Source of the DNA: Kalaharituber pfeilii
Lineage: Eukaryota; Ascomycota; Pezizomycetes; Pezizales; Pezizaceae
Assembly (NCBI GenBank): GCA_015179045.1
Contig: WHUZ01000025.1
Location: forward strand, 558,001 to 622,000
Direction: 5' to 3'
Length of the DNA: 64,000 nt
Below, piece after piece: positions 63,672-64,000 of this stretch. The notes under the pieces were generated by a model. It saw only the letters and a program-made list of their open reading frames with translations. It was not told the DNA's origin and searched no databases. Each line of letters starts with the position of its first letter. Positions within the stretch are counted from its first letter, which is position 1. Both the position numbers and the translations under genes were made by a program.

Positions 63672-63755
63672 CATTACTCGCGTGCCGCCTTGTAGGCTAT
63701 GGCGAGGGTTTAGATACATGCAAGACAGTAACCGAATAGTAAAATTTACGACACA
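63625..63755 (-). mobile_element. Tail-only insertion, 14-bp TSD, sister of the one at 37-113
   Basis: The insert at 63639-63741 has ~40 bp of 3'UTR (shared GTTTAGATACATGCAAG with the copy at 37-113), the hairpin with inner stem GCCTACAAGGC and poly(A). The TSD AAATTTACGACACA is at 63625-63638 and 63742-63755. Confidence 0.92.
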
Positions 63756-64000
63756 ACCGACACAACTCAAAACCTATCAGCAACCACAACCTGATATAAA
63801 CTAAGGTAGAAATATCAAAAGTCTATACTATTTGAGACGCTCTATCATTCTATGATATTTTCATGGCAAAATCTTTATTCATTGTAAAACTGAAAAGGTT
63901 CAAAGCTTTTTTACTTTCTTAGGAAATGTAGCAAATGTTACATGCCAAGCCCCATACGAATGGATTAGTCATCACAGAGGTTCCCCTCTCGCACCCGCCG

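Overview
The window looks like a repeat-rich, accessory part of a filamentous ascomycete (Pezizomycotina) genome. Evidence: short 50-100 bp introns with GTRNGT donors and CTAAC-like branch sites; typical fungal families (TauD/TfdA dioxygenase, MFS transporter, LaeA/TAM-type methyltransferase, AA11 LPMO, vanillyl-alcohol-oxidase-like flavoenzyme); Tad-like LINEs; Ty1/copia elements that appear to prime on half of initiator tRNA-Met. Everything here was read by eye; no alignment or database search was run. 

Layout. 0-6 kb: a tail-only retro-insertion, an apparently intact five-exon TauD-type dioxygenase (1973-3387), then a nest of non-autonomous LINE copies. 6.5-15.4 kb: a foldback MITE, several tiny LINE-tail insertions, an AA11-like LPMO gene with a frame break and a LINE in its 3' part, and RNase H ends of two LINE families. 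15.4-25 kb: a relatively repeat-poor island with a low-complexity gene split by a 410-bp retro-insertion and an intact-looking MFS transporter. 25-36.7 kb: a complete but frameshifted copia element, a wrecked VAO-type oxidase, and a miniature LTR element. 37-53 kb: almost pure nested transposons (LINE with endonuclease and RT, RRM-encoding non-autonomous LINEs, an inverted-repeat element family 'X', a second copia). 53-55 kb: an intact seven-exon methyltransferase. 55-64 kb: MITEs, a solo LTR, minisatellites and more tail-only insertions. 

Central observation. About 28 places carry the same short 3' tail: an RNA hairpin read CTCGC-CATA-GCCC-loop-GGGC-GGCAT-GCGAG, then TAATGA and poly(A). The outer stem has covarying versions (CTCGC/GCGAG, ATCGC/GCGAT, ATCGT/ACGAT) and so does the inner stem (GCCC/GGGC, GCCT/AGGC). 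The tail is shared by RNase H-encoding LINE ends, by a non-autonomous family encoding only an ORF1p-like RRM domain, and by many insertions that are nothing but hairpin plus poly(A), flanked by 9-14 bp target-site duplications and often cut at the hairpin base. One insertion is poly(A) alone. A second LINE family with a different hairpin (CCCTGC...GCGGGG) has made tail-only insertions of its own. This looks like a LINE machinery that recognises a structured 3' tail in trans, with protein-coding and tail-only parasites riding on it.
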